Positions 11,040 to 21,970 of a stretch of DNA of 64,000 nt are shown here, in pieces. The stretch spans positions 27,781,208-27,845,207 of the forward strand of contig OX411559.1 in NCBI GenBank assembly GCA_948146395.1, given 5' to 3'. The first letter of the stretch is position 1. Each line of letters begins with the position of its first letter. The position numbers and the translations under genes were made by a program. This DNA is from Fragum whitleyi (lineage: Eukaryota; Mollusca; Bivalvia; Cardiida; Cardiidae). The notes under the pieces are model-generated. The model was not told the origin of the DNA and searched no databases. It worked only from the letters and a program-made list of their open reading frames with translations.

Positions 11040-11802
11040 ATTTTAGGTACATCAATTTATGTCAATGGTCATTTATGCAACATTCATACCAAGATTCATC
11101 AAAATTAGGCCAATTTATTGGGAGAAGAAGATTTTTAGAGATTTCATGGGACCATCAAAATTTCATGACTATTTTACGAAAAACGTGCACCTACGGAATA
11201 TTCATGCCAAGTTTCATTCAAATCGGCCAAAATAAGAAGGGTGGATAGATTATTAAAGATTTTTTAGTGACAATAAGCCCCTCCCTGCAACGCCATATTT
11301 GGGGGGTCAATCATTTTTTTTTTAACAATTTAAAGGAAGGGTCATCCAAGGATCAACCATGCCAAGTTTCATTGAAATCAGCAGAATGGATTAGGAGGAG
11401 AAGATTTTTTGAAGATTTTGATAGTGAGAATAAGCCTTGCCCTGACACGCCCATATTTGGGGGTAAATCATTTTTTTTATCAATTTAAGTAAAGAATCAC
11501 CCAAGGAACATTTCTACCAAGTTCCATTTAAATTGGCCTAATGATTTGGGAGGACAGGATATTTATAGGTTTTAAAGTGAAAAAATGCCCTGACCAGCCA
11601 TGCCCATATTTGGAAGCCAATCAAAATTACTTTTCCAACTTAAGAACAGTGTCACCCAGGAACATTTCTACCAAGTTGTATAAAAATCTGCTTATTGGTA
11701 TATGAGAAGAACAGTTAATGCACAGATGAATGGACGAACATGTGCACACACAATGGACACAATGCCATGACAATAGCTCCCTGGCCTTCTGTCAGTGGAG
11801 CT
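11040..11802 (-). mobile_element. Decayed family D-related element
   Basis: Repeated units with CCAAGTTTCATTNAAATYGGC and GGGAGAAGAAGATTTTTA. The right (5') end has GCCATGACAATAGCTCCCTGG and a stem related to the family D hairpin. The microsatellite is degraded and the 3' end is not identifiable. Confidence 0.55.
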
Positions 11803-13055
11803 TAAATAAAAGTTTACATCCTTCTTGTTGTCACTTTTATATGTAAAATAAGATGAATGTCTCTCTTGTAGCTTTGAGAGGAAACAAAAAACTAATGCAA
11901 GAATTTAAAGTAAAAAATAAGTCAAAATTTTGTAACAGCATTCTACCATTACTCTATCATGAAATACAAAAGGACTAGGTTCATGAACATCAGAAATTGG
12001 CTCTGTGAAATCAGCATTTTTGAAATTTCTAATGTACACATTAAAACCTACCTTTTTCTATTACACTTCACCCAATCTCTCAAATAATGTATGAAAATAT
12101 TTCCAAAAACCACAAAATTTTCCTAAAATAAGCCAATAAAGTAGCCTAAATCTGCAGAAATGCCTTAATTTCTGTAAAAATATTTGTTTAAATTTACAAA
12201 AAGAAATTAAGCCCTTCTCGCCACACCTCCATAATTTAATCAAGTGATAGCTATGACTTCAAGAAGGTTCTAGATAAATACTGTGGTGTCGCAATTGGGG
12301 CTTCATATTTTTTCAGCAGCGTGAATTTGAAAATTTCTTGAAAAATGGGCAATTTTACAGTTTTAGGCCTACTTTAATGTCCTTTTTTCAATTTGTAGAA
12401 AATATTCCTTGTACAATTTGACGAAGGGGGTAAAGGGAATTGGAAAATGCTGTAGCCTCTCCAAGATTAGAAAACTTCCGGGCATCAATAGGAGAGCTGC
12501 AACACTTCAGACCATAAGACTTAGAGTACACTACGGTGTTTTTACCCTTTTTTTTATACCTTTTAATACCTTTTGATTGTGCTATAATGGTTGCTTTTTA
12601 ATATTACTCCCCTCATCGATCTGAATATTAACCCCTTTTCTTAAACTACACTTTCTATTATTCTTTCACTCTTTCCAACACCCTGACGCGCAATGCCTGC
12701 CAGTAATGCTTGCGAGGGCGTAGGCAGTATTTGGAGATAGATAGATAGGGTTTTAATATTTCTTGAAAATGGGCAATTTTAGTTTTAGGCCTACTTTAAT
12801 GCCCTTTTTTCAAGAAATGGTGAATTTATAGAAAATATTCTTAGTGCAATTTGGGAGAGGGAAGAGGGTAACCATGAAAACTTAGTGTCATGGATATCAT
12901 TGGAAATCAGAAAAGGTCGATTTTGCACCAAAATCTCCAATTAGGGAACTATGTCCTTTAGAATAAATTGTATTTTCAACATTTTTTTTAATGAACTGAA
13001 TATTTCTATCTTGACTCAATTTGACCCGTCACATTCAAGAAATCTCTAACATCAG
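11803..13055. other. No gene; one internal duplication
   Basis: Only a direct duplication is recognisable: about 12335-12440 and 12762-12870 share TGGGCAATTTTA, TTTTAGGCCTACTTTAATG and ATAGAAAATATTC. Confidence 0.5.
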
Positions 13056-13068
13056 CGCAAAAAAAGGG

Positions 13069-13901
13069 GTTGGCCCAAAATACGAAATGGACTACCTAGC
13101 ACGAAATGGGGCGAAATGGACCTTCTGTCTGCGAAATGGACTTTAATCATACCTAGAAGGTCAATATTTTGATATTGTAAAGTTAAGATACCATCATATA
13201 GGATTCAAGGTAGTATTGTAATTGAAGAGATTTTTTTGTCTTTTCTCACCACTCCACTTTGACTTATTCGACGAAATGGACAGGTCGTCGGTCGCGAAAC
13301 GGACTTTTTTATTTGCAATAAATTACTTAGATTGTCATAACTACCTAAAATGACATCATTTGATATCACTTTGGTGTTTCAATGAATTAATACCAGATAG
13401 AAATTTGATTTCTAAAATCCCCTACATTAAGCCCAACATGGGGTACAGAATGGACATTTTGAGCCGGGGTTGTCGAAATGAAGTTCAAGTTTTGGGCTTG
13501 GCACTATTCTATGAAATCAACTTACAGATTTTATCATTTAATTTAGATAACCATCAGTTTAATAAAGCAGAGAGGTTTTTTTGTTCTTGTTTTTTTTGCT
13601 TTTTTAATTTATTTCAATAAATGATAATACCATTATATTAAGCAAGTCTATTTAGTTGCCAATAATCAATTTCGTCAGAAGGCAGACATGGGGGTTTAAA
13701 TTTAAAAGTTTAAATCACGACAACTACAATTTGAATAAGATAAATCACAATTAAGACATTAGATTATATCATTTGAGACACTTAATCGACCATTTACTAT
13801 AATTTCATTGCTTTTTTGCATATATAAAAGTCCATTTCGCCGTTTGAAGGTCCATTTCGCTCCATTTCGTGGTAATGGTCCATTTCGTATTTTAGGCCAA
13901 C
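13069..13901. mobile_element. 833-bp element with ~80-bp inverted repeats and 13-bp flanking direct repeat
   Basis: Ends GTTGGCC / GGCCAAC with long imperfect inverted repeats built from repeated CGAAATGGA words. Four words lie in each arm, with further copies inside (about 13270 and 13303). Flanked by exact direct repeats CGCAAAAAAAGGG at 13056-13068 and 13902-13914. Interior frames have no recognisable transposase; the word arrays look like subterminal transposase-binding sites. A Mutator-like type is possible from the long terminal repeats and long target duplication. Confidence 0.8.
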
Positions 13902-13914
13902 CGCAAAAAAAGGG

Positions 13915-15372
13915 CTGTGCGTGACAATTCTAACAATTTGAAATGTTCGTGTGGTGTAAAAATTGAGCTGTTTAGACAGCCAAATAATGTTAATATGAAG
14001 TTACTCGATGGTCAGATACTAATACTTTGAGACCTTATCTATCAACTAAGCGCAGGTCAGACTGTGCCTTTAAGATGGCAAGCGAATAACAATAATTTGA
14101 GGTGTAGGTGCGTAAATATATGCACAAAACACTTAAACGCTAAACAAACATGACTAACGGGCTGCCAACCTGCAGTTTTAATTCATTTCAGATCTGTCAA
14201 AGTTTGTTTACATCGGTCGCTGTGTCGACTCGCCCCACAGACTTTTCGTTCTTTTCCAACTTCCGGTTTACCCACAATCCAACACGCCGGGACGAGACGA
14301 CGTGATCTGCGATTGGAAAGAAGCAGAGAAAAATGCTTAATCTTGTTGTCTTGGTAATATTCTAAGCAATGACCTTTAAACACACTTTGCCTTAATATAC
14401 ATGCAACCATTATACATGAATTTCAATATGATCTGTATCAAATGGGATAAGAAAACGCCCCTCACTCCAAGGTAAAATTGTACATTAGCCTTGACCGCCA
14501 TTGGGAAGTCCTCTTATCTGTTAGTAAAACAACAATCATTGTAATGCGGTGTAGCAAACAAAGGATCATCTGCTCACCAGAATACAATTTTTCTTTACAT
14601 TCTTTCAAAGTGATTATTGGGGTCCATGCCAAGAAAGTGTTATGCTGATATAAGGTGACCTCGCCCTATTGTTTCTGGTTTTTAAAAACAGATAAAAAAC
14701 TTTCTTCATCAATGAATGATCCAAGTTTAACTCATATGAAAAGTATGCAGCTATTGATTAAACAAGTTTGAGTTGTCGTGAACCTTTGACAAAAATACAA
14801 ACTTCCAAAAAATACAAACGTTTACTTTGCATATTTTTTTTCCAAATTGAAAGAGCTTAACTAAGTCCCCCCTGGACAAAATCCCCTTACTGTTTTTTGT
14901 CAGGGCGGAAAATTCCCCCCTGTGTCCTTTTTCTATGACGGACATAAGTTCTCAGTCTTTTTGATGAGTCATTAAATTTCCTTGAATATCATTCTAACAG
15001 GGCGGACATTAGCTGCAATAAAGTACCCCTCTCTCTGATATGCTGACGGTCAAGGGCTACAATTTCCATCCTATTTGTATTTTGTTGCAGATATCAACTT
15101 TCTGTTTTTCGAACTGAAAGGTTATCTAAGAACTAATTTTATACAAACCTTAGTTACGATCTTTAGCAAATAATGTTAAAGGAACCAATACATCACTTGT
15201 ATTGTTCTTTAAAAAGTGTTTTCGTTTTCTTTTTCAATTGTTCAAATTTTCAAAGTTTGGAGGCCATGCTGATCATGTGATTTATTGTGACATCACTTTG
15301 TTTGCTATTTCCATGCTGTCAAAACAGGTACTGGGTAAAAATGAAATATTTTTAGATTGACTATTTGTAGAA
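13915..15372. other. Unannotated stretch
   Basis: No exon-like frame, RNA gene or recognised repeat. Confidence 0.4.
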
Positions 15373-15387
15373 GGGGGGGGGGGGGGG
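15373..15387. repeat. G homopolymer
   Basis: About 15 G residues directly at the left border of a family J element. Confidence 0.85.
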
Positions 15388-15635
15388 CTATACAAGTCTC
15401 ACAGGTGTCGGCGTTGGCGTTATGCTTTGGTTAAGTTTTTACTTGCAAATGTTTAAAATCTCTGTTTCTACTAAAGCTATTGCTTTGAAACTTAGCACAT
15501 GCTCCTGTGACCATAATAACAGCCTCTAGACTAAGATTCATTACTCTGATATTGTGGAATTTTAACCCTTTTTAGACTTAGAAATCTTGGTTAAGATTTT
15601 GTGTGCAAATGTTGTTTATCTGTAATATTTCTGTT

Positions 15636-16053
15636 CAGGGTTCGACACTAAGGGGAGTCCGGGAGTCCAAGACTCCCTGTTAACCAGTAGGGACTCCTTC
15701 TATTTGCAAATAAGGAGTCCGATGGACTCCAAGGGTCATATTAGAATATTTTGAAAAACAAAAACACAGAGCAGTGTTCTTTTGAACACTTGCCAAAACT
15801 GTAGATCTTTTTACTTCAAAAGTTGTTGAACAAAATATCTACTTGCATCCTCTACTGTTTTGAGACAAAAAAAATCTAATTTGGGCCAACATTTTGGAAA
15901 AGAAGAAATCGCTTATAAAAAGCAATTTCTTCTTTTCCACAATGTTCTCCCATTATGAAAATTCGGACTCCTTACTTTGAGTTTGGACTCCTTGATTTCA
16001 TGTGTTAGGAGTCCAATTGACTCCTTGATCTTAGGAGTTAGTGTCAACCCCTG
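15636..16053. mobile_element. CAGGG...CCCTG inverted-repeat element, copy 1
   Basis: Terminal inverted repeats CAGGGTTCGACACTAA / TTAGTGTCAACCCCTG. A 5-bp direct repeat CTGTT flanks it inside the family J monomer. The interior is dense in GGAGTCC/GGACTCC words and has a 40-bp hairpin (AAGAAGAAATCGCTT / AAGCAATTTCTTCTTTT). Confidence 0.8.
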
Positions 16054-16218
16054 CTGTTTCTACAAAAGCTATTTTTTGGAACCTTACACCTGCTTCTGTG
16101 ACCATAATATCAGCATCTAGACAAAGATTCATTACTCTGATATTGCATATAGTGGAATTTTAACCCTTTTCAGACTTACAAATTCTTGGTTGAGTTTTAT
16201 GTGAATGTATATCTGTTA

Positions 16219-16500
16219 CATCCCGAGGTCCTGAGAAAACCCGAGGTATTGCCATAGCCTCTGTGTCGTTGTCGTCGTTATGAAAAAACTTTGACATTTT
16301 TTTATATCTCTGGTTCTACTGAAGGCATTCACTTGAAACTTGGCACACATGTTCACCATCAAAAGAGCAACCTATACTATCAAGGGGTATAACTCTAGAT
16401 GCATTTTGTGCAAATTATGCCCCTTTTTTGACTTATATTTTTCCCCACCATCCAGCACTCGACAGCCGAACGTAGGCACCCGTAGGCGGTGCTCTTGTTT
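16219..16500 (+). mobile_element. Family K pearl-like element
   Basis: Inserted in a family J monomer. The left end has CCCGAGGTATTGCCATAGCC and a GTCGTTGTCGTCG run. The interior has ACTTGAAACTTGGCACACAT. The 3' end is GCACC-n7-GGTGC followed by TCTTGTTT at 16500. Related copies: 1167-1442 and 42855-43133. Confidence 0.7.
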
Positions 16501-16544
16501 ATGTGCAAATGTTGTATAGTTATATCTCTATTTTTTTTAAGCTA

Positions 16545-18103
16545 CCGTATTTATTCTAATAATCGCCCATATTCTAATAATCCCCCATCCCCCAAAACAC
16601 CCCACAAAATTGGACATTTGAAGAACAATTTTCAGAAAGAGTTGGTAACTCTAATAATCGCCCATCCCCTGATCGGAGAAAATGCTCACACAGTCTTCCA
16701 ATTTTTTTCAACAAATAGTTCCAAGTTCTTTTTGTGTAAGCGATGGTCTTGACAGCATAATTAATCTGATTTTAAGAACTTTGTTTCGATTTTTTTACCT
16801 TAAACACTGATTATCAAAAGTATTTTCTAAATCGGATGCCAAAGAAAGAACGCGTGTATGATTTGAAGTCAGTTGTCCCCACAACGTTATCAGCCACCAC
16901 TGGCGTGGAAAAAAAAACTTTTTGTCCGAAACATGTTTGCTATCTTTCAATCCAAAATTACGATATTCTGAAGAAACAATGGAATAGAAAGAATTAACTG
17001 ATATTCAATGATATTTGTTTCAAATCCGAAATTAAATCCAAGTAGCATTCTGGTCATACTAGTTTTGTGTCGCGTCGAGGTAAAGGACGCAGAACAGTTT
17101 AATTATTTTCGCGGAGGGTGAACAGGTGATCAAAGACGCCGATGGCTATTTCTGGAAGTGTTACCAGAGCTTGCATGCGCCTAACATTTGTCAGGGGTGA
17201 TGTCAAACCCTTTTAGAATAATTATTTAGCCGTGTCTTTTTGGCTTTGTTATGGATTTTAATACTGAGGAAAACGGAGTCCTTAATTTTATTTCGCAAAG
17301 GTAGGCGACCCAACTATGCAAAATTTTATGTTGTGGCTTAATTTGGTTCTTGTTTCGCGAAAAATGTTAGAGAAGCAAACAATCGAATAGTATTGAAATG
17401 TGATATGTATATTAAGAGCGTGCAATAGCTATGATCGTATATAATATGAACACTACAAACATTCATTATCAAGTAATTTCAGCTTGCTTCACCCGAAATC
17501 TGTGCTAGGCAGTCTGAAAAAGAATGAAGATTGGTAAAATAATTGACATTTTAATACGATCGTCTGGCATAAGTTTCTTGCTGTATTAAATAGAACTCCA
17601 CATACAAAATAGCAAGGTCGTCGGCGCCTTATCTTGCCAAAGTCGACATTGTTTCGGCGACCGTATCAGAAGGGGAATTATTTTGCTATCTAATGATAAA
17701 TTAATAATAAATGCATTTCAGAAATTGTTTTATAGTAGAATATACATACATTTGCTAGAACCCCTTGGAATCATAGCGAGGCTATGTAAAGCAGCGTATT
17801 ACTCCGTATATTGGGGGGAAAATCCTGTCAAGAATGAAAAACTGGCAAGATCTGAGTAGTGTCATTATTTTGCGTCTTTGTTCCCCGTTTATAGAAATTC
17901 ATTTTGTATTTACCAGATATGTATCGTATTGTCACTTTTTAGGGACATTATAGGTCCTTGTCACTTTTTAGGGACATTATAGGTCCGTACATAGGAAGTT
18001 TGAATTATTCCCCAACATAATACCTCTAATAATCGCCCACCCCCAACTGCGTCAATCATGACTATTCTAATAAACGCCTGGGCGATTATTAGAATAAATA
18101 CGG
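16545..18103. mobile_element. 1.56-kb TA-flanked inverted-repeat transposon
   Basis: Terminal inverted repeats CCGTATTTATTCTAATAATC (16545 on) and its inverse ending at 18103, continuing to about 25 bp, flanked by TA on both sides (16543-16544, 18104-18105), as in Tc1/mariner/pogo-type elements. The longest interior frame starting with ATG (16836 to about 16998, 54 codons) matches no transposase I know, so it looks non-autonomous. It sits inside the family J element. It contains an exact 29-bp tandem duplication at about 17931-17988. Confidence 0.8.
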
Positions 18104-18596
18104 TATTAATGCTTGGAAACGTTGCACATGCTCCTGTTACCATAAAATCAGCCTCTAGACAAAATTGCAGAACTCTGATATTGATTTTAGTGGATTTTTA
18201 ACCCTTTTCAGACTTAAAAAATCTTGGTTATGTTTTTATTTGCAACTGTCTTATATTAGTTGTACCTCTGTTTCTGCTACAGCTTTTGCTTTGAAACTTT
18301 GCACATGCTTCTGTGACCAAAATATCAGCCTCTTCACAAAGATTCTTTTACCTTGACTTTCATTTAGTTGAATTTCCAATGTCGATATGGATTTGCTGTA
18401 ACTATCTAACACTAGGAATAGTCCAGCTTCGCTGTCCTCTGACAGCTCTTGTTACATACCTTTCAAAACCTTTGTGAATTTGAAGTTACTATTAAAAACA
18501 AAGCACTACAATCACACCTATTTCGATAATTTCACCACAGAAATTTAAAAGATTTTTGCAAATGAAAAGTGGATACTTTCTTTTTTAGCTCGCCTG

Positions 18597-20972
18597 AGCA
18601 CGAAGTGCCCAAGGGAGCTATTGTGATCCATCAATGTCTGGCGTCCTTCTGTCAATCTGTCTGTCTGTCCGTCACCGCATCAACAATTTCTTTAAACGAC
18701 ATCTCCTCCTAAACTTCTGAGTCAAAATCACCCAAACTTGGCAGAAATATTCCTTGGGTGGTCCCTTGTAAAAATTGCTAAAATGGAAAGGATCCGTGCC
18801 ATATCATAGGAAAAAGGGGCCTTAATGACAATTTTCTTGTTTACACTCTAGAAGCCACAAGTATGGTCCAATTGTTATGATACTTTGTCAGAATGTTTGT
18901 TAGGTCATGAGGATGAACTCTTTTGAAAATGGGAAGTATCCGTGCCATATACCGGGAAAAGGGGCCTTAATGTAATTTTTTTTCAGCTCCACTGGCCGAA
19001 GGCCAGAGAGCTATTGTCATGGCGGAGTGTCCGTTGTGTGTCTGTGCGTAAACTTTTTCTTTAAACATCTTCTCCTCCCAAACCAATGGGCAGATTTTAA
19101 CGAAACTCAGTAGAAATGATCCTTGGGTGGCCCTCTTTTTAAATTGTTCAAAGAATTTTGATTGGCCCCCCAAATATGGGCGTGGCTGGGCGTGGCATTT
19201 TTTCACTTTGAAATCTTTAAAAATCTTCTCCTCCTGAACCATTGGGCCGATTTCAATGAAACTTGGCATGGATATTCCTTGGGTGACCCTATACTTTATT
19301 TGTTCAAGAAATTTTGATTGGCTCATAAATATGGGCGTTGCAGGGCGGGGCTTATTTTGAGCCCGAAATCTTTGAACGACATATCCTCCTGAACCACTTG
19401 GCCGATTTCAATGAAACTTTAAAAGAATATTCCTTGGGTGGCCTTCTACTTAAATTGTTCAAGAAATTTTAATTGGTTTATAAATATGGGCGTGGCAGGG
19501 AGGGGCTTGTTTTGAGCCCGAAATCTTTGAACGACATCTCCTCCTAAACCACTGGGCCGATTTTGATGAAACTTTAAAAGAATATGCCTTGGGTGGCCTT
19601 CTACTTAAATTGTTCAAGAAATTTTGATTGGTCTATAAATACGGGCGTGGCAGGGAGGGGCTTATTTTGAGCCCGAAATCTTTAAACAACATCTCCTCTT
19701 GAACCACTGGGCCGATTTCAATGAAACTTTAACAGAATGTTCCTTGGGTGACCCTTTACCTAAATTGTTCAAGAAATTTTGATTGGTCCTAAATTTTGGC
19801 GTGGCAGGGCGGGGCTTATTTTGAGCCCGAAATCTTCAAATGACATTTTCTCCTGAATCACTTGGCTGATTTCAATGAAACTTTACCAGAATGTTCCTTG
19901 ACTGTCTCTTTTCAAAAATTATTTGCTGTTTTTTGATTGGCCCATATATTTGGGCGTGGCAGGGTGGGGCTTATATTGAGGCCCAAATCTTTGAACGACA
20001 TATCCTCGGGAACCACTCAGCCAATTTCAATGAAATTTTACCAGAATGTTTCTTAGGTGACTATTTACTTAAATTGTTCAAGAAATTTTGTTTGATCCAA
20101 AAATATGGGCATGGCAGGTTGGGCCTATTTTGAGACCGAAATCTTTGAACAACATCTTCTGAACCTTATGTTTTAATAAGATGGGTCAAGGGTTGCAGGT
20201 TCATTGTGATTGAGTATTTTGGTGCAATATGGACCAGAACCAGTTAATCATTACTTAATAGGTCTAAGGAGATTTTGGAGTGTTAATGTATTCATTTTAA
20301 AGTAAGCTTTATTTAGTGAAAGTCTTAAGATTTTAAAGCCAGTGGAGCGATACAGGCCCTCTTGGGCCTCTTGTTGTTAAAACTAGTGGCCATAAAATGG
20401 TCCAATCTTCATGAAACTTGGTCAGAATATTTGCCATGTCACAAGGATGAACCCTATGGAAAATTGGAAGGATTCGTGCCTTACCATGGGAAAAGGGGCC
20501 TTAATGACAATTTTCTTGTTTACACTCTAGAAGCCACAAATATGGTCCAATCATTATGGAACTTGGTCAGAATGTTTGTTAGGTCATGAGGTTGAACTTT
20601 TCTGAAAATGGGAAGGATCTGTACCATATCACGGGAAAAGGGGCCTTAATGACAATTTTCTTGTTTACACTCAAGACGCCACAAATATGGTCCAATCTTC
20701 ATTAATATTGGTCAAAATGTTTACCAGGTCACAAGAATGAACTCTGTTGAAAGGAAGGATTCATGCCAAAACACAGGAAAAGGAGTCTTAATGATAGTTT
20801 ACTCAAAATAACTCTTATGGCCACAAATATTGCCCAAACTTTGTGAAACTTGGTTTTATGTAGAAATTATGATGATATCTTCTTTATGACATCTGCCTAT
20901 TTAATTGATGTGATTTCCCAGTGATCAAAGAGACTCAGGTGAGTGATCTAGGACCATCAAGGTCCTTTTGTT
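18597..20972 (+). mobile_element. Family A pearl-like element with a nested family D element
   Basis: Follows a T6 run. The 5' hairpin is a variant of AGCTCACCTGAGCAC-GAA-GTGCTC, then ATTGTGATC and a GTCTGTCTGTCC microsatellite (about 18655-18675). The core is about 145-bp units (GGGGCCTTAATGACAATTTT, GCCACAAATATGG). The 3' end is GGACCATCAAGGTCC then TTTTGTT. Interrupted at 18985-20375. Confidence 0.85.
18985..20375 (+). mobile_element. Family D pearl-like element, complete, nested
   Basis: The 5' hairpin AGCTCCACTGGCC-GAA-GGCCAGAGAGCT lies two to three bases after a T8 run, then ATTGTCATGG and a GTCC/GTGT microsatellite. The core is seven monomers of 154-155 bp (GGCCGATTTCAATGAAACT at 19246, 19401, 19556, 19711 and onward). 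The 3' hairpin AGGCCC-TCTT-GGGCCT is followed by CTTGTT at 20375. The flanks are parts of one interrupted family A monomer. Confidence 0.88.
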
Positions 20973-21970
20973 TTTGCTGAGTATATATAATAGAAACTAT
21001 TTCATTTTCAAGTTTATATAAGTGAGACAAATGGAATGAATTTTGGGACTATTTGAAATTGATTGATGAGCTAGACGACAAGAAGATGGGTGTAATTTGA
21101 AACTAAACCATGGTATATGGCTGAAAATAATGTGTGAAAAGGTGAAAGTGCTTGTTACAGCAAAAATTCCACAGTATCTTTTTACATTTAAAAATCACAG
21201 TTAACTGAAATCTTGGAAATATACAGGAATGGTTTAATCCTTATGGTGAATAAAAAAATGGGTAAAATTGCACTTAAGTTAAAGTACTGAAAACACTGGA
21301 TGCACTAATGTTAAGTATTTCTTTTGAAAATACATGTTCCAAACTTTTTTGGTTTAAAAATGGAAATCAGGAGGTATAGAGTAAGATCAGTAAGATCACT
21401 TGTGCATGCTGATCATTGCCTCTCCCTCCTGGCCAGCAGGAATAATTAAGGTTCAGCATGGTTTGGGTTGATATACCATGATATTTCTCCTAATAAACCC
21501 TCCCTGGAGCTATACATAACATGCTCAGGGGGCTTTTATTTAGAATGCATTTTCTAATTTTAAAAAAAAACATTAAAATTGATGTCTTCTAGGCCATTTT
21601 CCCTTTAATCTGAGGTGAATTTCATCTACACAATCATATAATCCATCTCAAATTAGAGAAGAAGTCTCAAAAAGTCCCTAAAATTTAGGCATTTGAAGTG
21701 GGTTTTTCTTGGTAAAAAATGTAGGGGTGCTACTATTAAGGAGGGTGCTATCATTAGAGGAAATATGGTAAACAAATTTTATCAAAGCTCATCTCATATC
21801 AATTGTTTTGAGAAATTGAATTTTGATAAGAATTTTTTATACTTTACTTTCAGTGATGGTTAAATGATGGTTATGGTAGACAAATGATTGTCATCAAAAG
21901 ATATGAACTCCACAGGTAATACGGTTAATTGAGAGTCAACAAGAATTTAGTGATCTGTCAAGGGTTTTTT
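20973..21970. other. Unannotated stretch
   Basis: No gene recognised. A CTCCCTGGAGC / TAGAGGAAATATGGTA segment near 21490-21770 resembles decayed inverted-repeat elements but its borders are unclear. Confidence 0.4.

Larger units (their letters stand above)
15388..18453 (+). mobile_element. Family J pearl-like element broken by three insertions
   Basis: The core monomer (TTTGAAACTTNGCACATGCT, CAGCCTCTAGAC, TTACTCTGATATTG) recurs at about 15425, 16060, 18110 and 18270. The 3' end is GCTGTCCTCTGACAGC then TCTTGTT at 18453. The intervening blocks are separate elements (15636-16053, 16219-16500, 16545-18103). The usual microsatellite is replaced by a GGCGTTGGCGTT run near 15409. Confidence 0.7.
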
